Assembly: GCA_001779575.1 (NCBI GenBank)
Contig: MFKM01000021.1
Coordinates: forward strand, 1 to 5,998
Source: Candidatus Jorgensenbacteria bacterium RIFCSPLOWO2_12_FULL_42_11
GTDB taxonomy: Bacteria > Patescibacteriota > Minisyncoccia > UBA6257 > MFKM01
Length of the DNA: 5,998 nucleotides
Direction: 5' to 3'
The notes beneath the pieces are model-generated. The model was not told where the DNA came from. It saw only the letters and a list, made by a program, of their open reading frames with translations, and ran no database searches. Positions 4,454-5,998 of the stretch are shown here, piece after piece (the first letter of the stretch is position 1; every line of letters starts with the position of its first letter). The position numbers and the translations under genes are program-made.

Positions 4454-5896
4454 TTAATTATCAAACATTTTCTCATAAGTTTGTCCTATTTTCAAAATAT
4501 CCATTTCCCGGAAGTGTTTGCCGATAAGCTGAAATCCCGCGGGCAGGCCTGCCTGCCGGTGGGCATGGCCGTTGTTTTCTTTCACGGGAATGGAGATAGC
4601 GGGCAAACCGGCTAAGTTCACGGGGATGGTGAAAATATCGGAAAGATACATTTCTAAGGGATTATCGGTTTTTTCGCCGATTTTAAAAGCCGGAGTCGGC
4701 GAAACCGGTGTTAAAATAACATCAACTTCTTCAAAGGCCTTGTTAAAATCTTCTTTTATCAAAGTTCTGACTTTCTGGGCTTTGAGGTAATAGGAATCAT
4801 AATAGCCGCTGGATAAAACGAAAGTCCCCAAAATAATTCTCCGTTTGACTTCTTTTCCGAATCCCCCGCTTCGTTGAGAAAAATATATTTCTTTTAAATT
4901 TTTAGCGCCAGCCGTTTCTTTTATTCGGGCGTAACGGATTCCGTCATATCTTGCCAAATTAGCGCTGGCTTCAGCCGGCATAATAATATAGTAGCAAGAA
5001 AGGGCGTATTCAGTGTGAGGCAAACTGATTTTTTTAAATTTGAAACCCAGGCTTTTTAAATTTTTGATTACTTCATCAATGGCCATAGCTGTTTCTTTTG
5101 CCAAACCTTCAATGAAATATTCATCCGGTATGCCGATAGTTATATTTTTTGAATCCTGAATCTTGCCCGAATCAACCGAGGTTGAATCCATCGGGTCTTT
5201 TCCCGCGATAGCGTCAAATAAAATTTCCGCGTCTTCTGCGGTTTTGGCGATAGGCCCGATTTGGTCCAGCGAAGAAGCCATGGCAATCAGCCCGTAGCGG
5301 GAAACAGCGCCGTAGGTTGGTTTTAATCCGACGACGCCGCAAAAATTAGCCGGTTGGCGAATGGAACCGCCGGTATCCGAGCCCAAAGCGGCGATGGCCA
5401 TTCCGGCCGCCACCGCGGCCGCCGAGCCGCCGGAAGAGCCACCCGGCACTCGTTCCAAGTCAGCTGGATTACGAGTTGTTTGGAAAGCCGAATTTTCGGT
5501 TGAAGAACCCATGGCAAATTCGTCCAGATTGGTTTTGCCAAGAATTACCGCGTTCGCCGACTTTAATTTCTTAATTACCGTGGCATCGTAAGCCGCCCGG
5601 TAATTTTCTAAAATTTTTGAAGCCGCGGTGCATAGCTGGCCTTCAATCAGAATATTGTCTTTAATCGCCAAAGGAACGCCGGCTAAAATTCCCAATTCTT
5701 GTCCCTTAGTTAATGCGGTATCCGCTTTTTTGGCTTGGTTTATGGCTTCGTCTTTTTCTAAACTCAAATAAGCTTTTATTTCCGGGTCTTTTGTTTTGAT
5801 GAAATCAAAAAAAGATTCGGCGACTTCAACCGCTGAAAATTCTTTTTTCAGCAACCCGTCGTGAAATTTTCTGATTGTCAAATTATTTAAATCCAT
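4454..5896 (-). CDS. gatA: Glutamyl/aspartyl-tRNA amidotransferase subunit A
   Basis: GatA is the amidase subunit of GatCAB. It releases ammonia from glutamine and channels it to GatB, which converts Glu-tRNA(Gln) and/or Asp-tRNA(Asn) to the amidated forms. The 480-residue protein has the amidase-signature core and the full Lys/cis-Ser/Ser triad: K79 in PLAIKD, S154 in PGGSSGGS and S178 in GSDTGGS. GKTNLDEFAMGSSTENSAF (120-138) and YYDSYYLKAQKVRTLI (365-380) are typical. Residues 444-450 (HAHRQAG) are an extra stretch before the conserved LPAGFQLIGKHF, encoded by a palindromic repeat. The catalytic residues are far from it in sequence. The ATG at 5896 gives a full-length N-terminus. AGGA lies only one base before it, so ribosome spacing is poor. 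gatC is 61 bases upstream on the same strand. gatB is not in the window. Confidence 0.97.
   Translation of the reverse strand: MDLNNLTIRKFHDGLLKKEFSAVEVAESFFDFIKTKDPEIKAYLSLEKDEAINQAKKADTALTKGQELGILAGVPLAIKDNILIEGQLCTAASKILENYRAAYDATVIKKLKSANAVILGKTNLDEFAMGSSTENSAFQTTRNPADLERVPGGSSGGSAAAVAAGMAIAALGSDTGGSIRQPANFCGVVGLKPTYGAVSRYGLIAMASSLDQIGPIAKTAEDAEILFDAIAGKDPMDSTSVDSGKIQDSKNITIGIPDEYFIEGLAKETAMAIDEVIKNLKSLGFKFKKISLPHTEYALSCYYIIMPAEASANLARYDGIRYARIKETAGAKNLKEIYFSQRSGGFGKEVKRRIILGTFVLSSGYYDSYYLKAQKVRTLIKEDFNKAFEEVDVILTPVSPTPAFKIGEKTDNPLEMYLSDIFTIPVNLAGLPAISIPVKENNGHAHRQAGLPAGFQLIGKHFREMDILKIGQTYEKMFDN
4542..4565 (-). repeat. GC-rich palindromic repeat (copy 2), in-frame inside gatA
   Basis: Read on the plus strand it is GGCAGG, CCTG, CCTGCCG, GTG and GGCA. 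It has the same layout and length as the copy at 3739-3762, and its first 12 bases (4542-4553) are a perfect palindrome. In the gatA frame it encodes most of the extra HAHRQAG segment (codons at 4547-4567). The reading frame is kept. Confidence 0.75.
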
Positions 5897-5910
5897 ATCC
5901 TGTGTTAAAT

Positions 5911-5952
5911 TTTACTATTGTAATTCCACGATCGTGCTTTTACAATAGTAAA
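5911..5952. repeat. 42-bp palindrome (copy 2) between gatC and gatA
   Basis: The arms TTTACTATTGTAA (5911-5923) and TTACAATAGTAAA (5940-5952) pair perfectly over 13 bp. The centre CACGATCGTG (5927-5936) is a perfect palindrome, and three positions per side do not pair. Aligned at the centre with the copy at 141-178, the ACGATCGT core and the TACTATT/AATAGTA arm ends fall at identical distances. It lies 5 bases after the gatC stop and 14 bases before the gatA start. On each strand it contains TTGTAA, 17 bases, TACAAT, so it may itself be a promoter. It has no T-run typical of an intrinsic terminator. Confidence 0.85.
5917..5945 (-). promoter_or_regulatory. Possible gatA promoter embedded in the palindrome
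   Basis: On the minus strand, TTGTAA (5940-5945, 4 of 6 to TTGACA) and TACAAT (5917-5922, 5 of 6 to TATAAT) are exactly 17 bases apart. RNA would start near 5910, giving a 13-14-base leader before the gatA ATG. By symmetry an equal pair exists on the plus strand (5918-5923 and 5941-5946). A dimeric regulator bound to the palindrome would cover it. Confidence 0.35.
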
Positions 5953-5957
5953 TTATT

Positions 5958-5998
5958 TTATTCAAATACCGGCGGCACTTTTAAAAAGTTGTTTTCTT
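5958..5998 (-). CDS. gatC: Glutamyl/aspartyl-tRNA amidotransferase subunit C, C-terminal fragment (partial)
   Basis: Only the last 12 residues, ENNFLKVPPVFE, and the TAA stop are in the window. GatC proteins commonly end in a short motif like 'YFKVPxVLE', which matches well, and the next gene on the strand is gatA, its usual partner. GatC is a small belt-like subunit that wraps GatA and GatB and stabilises the amidotransferase. The call depends on this short tail plus gene order. The 61-base gap to gatA is wide for this compact genome and is almost filled by the 42-bp palindrome. Confidence 0.75.
   Translation of the reverse strand, partial: ENNFLKVPPVFE

Noticed and set aside
5911..5952. 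Intrinsic terminator after gatC
   Set aside because: The stem is long but AT-rich at its base and has no T-run after it. Its match to the copy at 141-178, which follows no gene end, argues against termination.
1..5998. CRISPR array, insertion sequence, phage or defence system
   Set aside because: No regularly spaced repeats, transposase, integrase or recognisable defence gene is present. The repeats found are isolated palindromes.

Overview
The window reads as a compact chromosome segment of a Patescibacteria (CPR, probably Parcubacteria-like) bacterium. This is an inference. It rests on moderate GC with AT-rich gaps, near-zero intergenic space, tRNA genes without encoded CCA, weak or absent Shine-Dalgarno sequences, a RecG with a longer helicase-domain loop, a short GC-rich palindromic repeat that also sits in-frame inside a protein gene, and a small one-pass membrane protein of a type I associate with this group. 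No 16S marker is present, so the lineage is not proven.

Layout from left to right. (1) The N-terminus of a leftward D-2-hydroxyacid dehydrogenase is cut by the window edge. (2) A 149-base divergent regulatory gap follows, with a promoter on each strand and a 38-bp palindrome between them. (3) Rightward tRNA-Lys(CUU) is followed after 5 bases by recG. (4) Leftward pheS converges on recG, and both stop codons lie in one small hairpin. This pheS encodes a single-chain, mitochondrial-type phenylalanyl-tRNA synthetase, with a class II catalytic core fused to an FDX-ACB anticodon-binding domain. (5) Starting 27 bases from pheS, a rightward tRNA cluster runs initiator tRNA-fMet, elongator tRNA-Met, tRNA-Asp. 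(6) A leftward group gatC (partial), gatA and a small membrane protein ends 6 bases from tRNA-Asp.

The functional theme is translation: four tRNAs, PheRS and the GatCAB amidotransferase that makes Gln-tRNA(Gln) and/or Asn-tRNA(Asn). RecG (fork rescue and recombination) and the dehydrogenase stand apart from it.

The main discoveries are: two copies of one long palindrome, with the same half-site spacing and symmetric base changes, in the gap at each end of the window; the single-chain PheRS with changed substrate-pocket residues; a 24-base palindromic repeat present once between tRNA genes and once in-frame in gatA; and an initiator tRNA lacking the usual three G-C pairs in its anticodon stem. 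No CRISPR array, insertion sequence, phage gene or defence island is visible.
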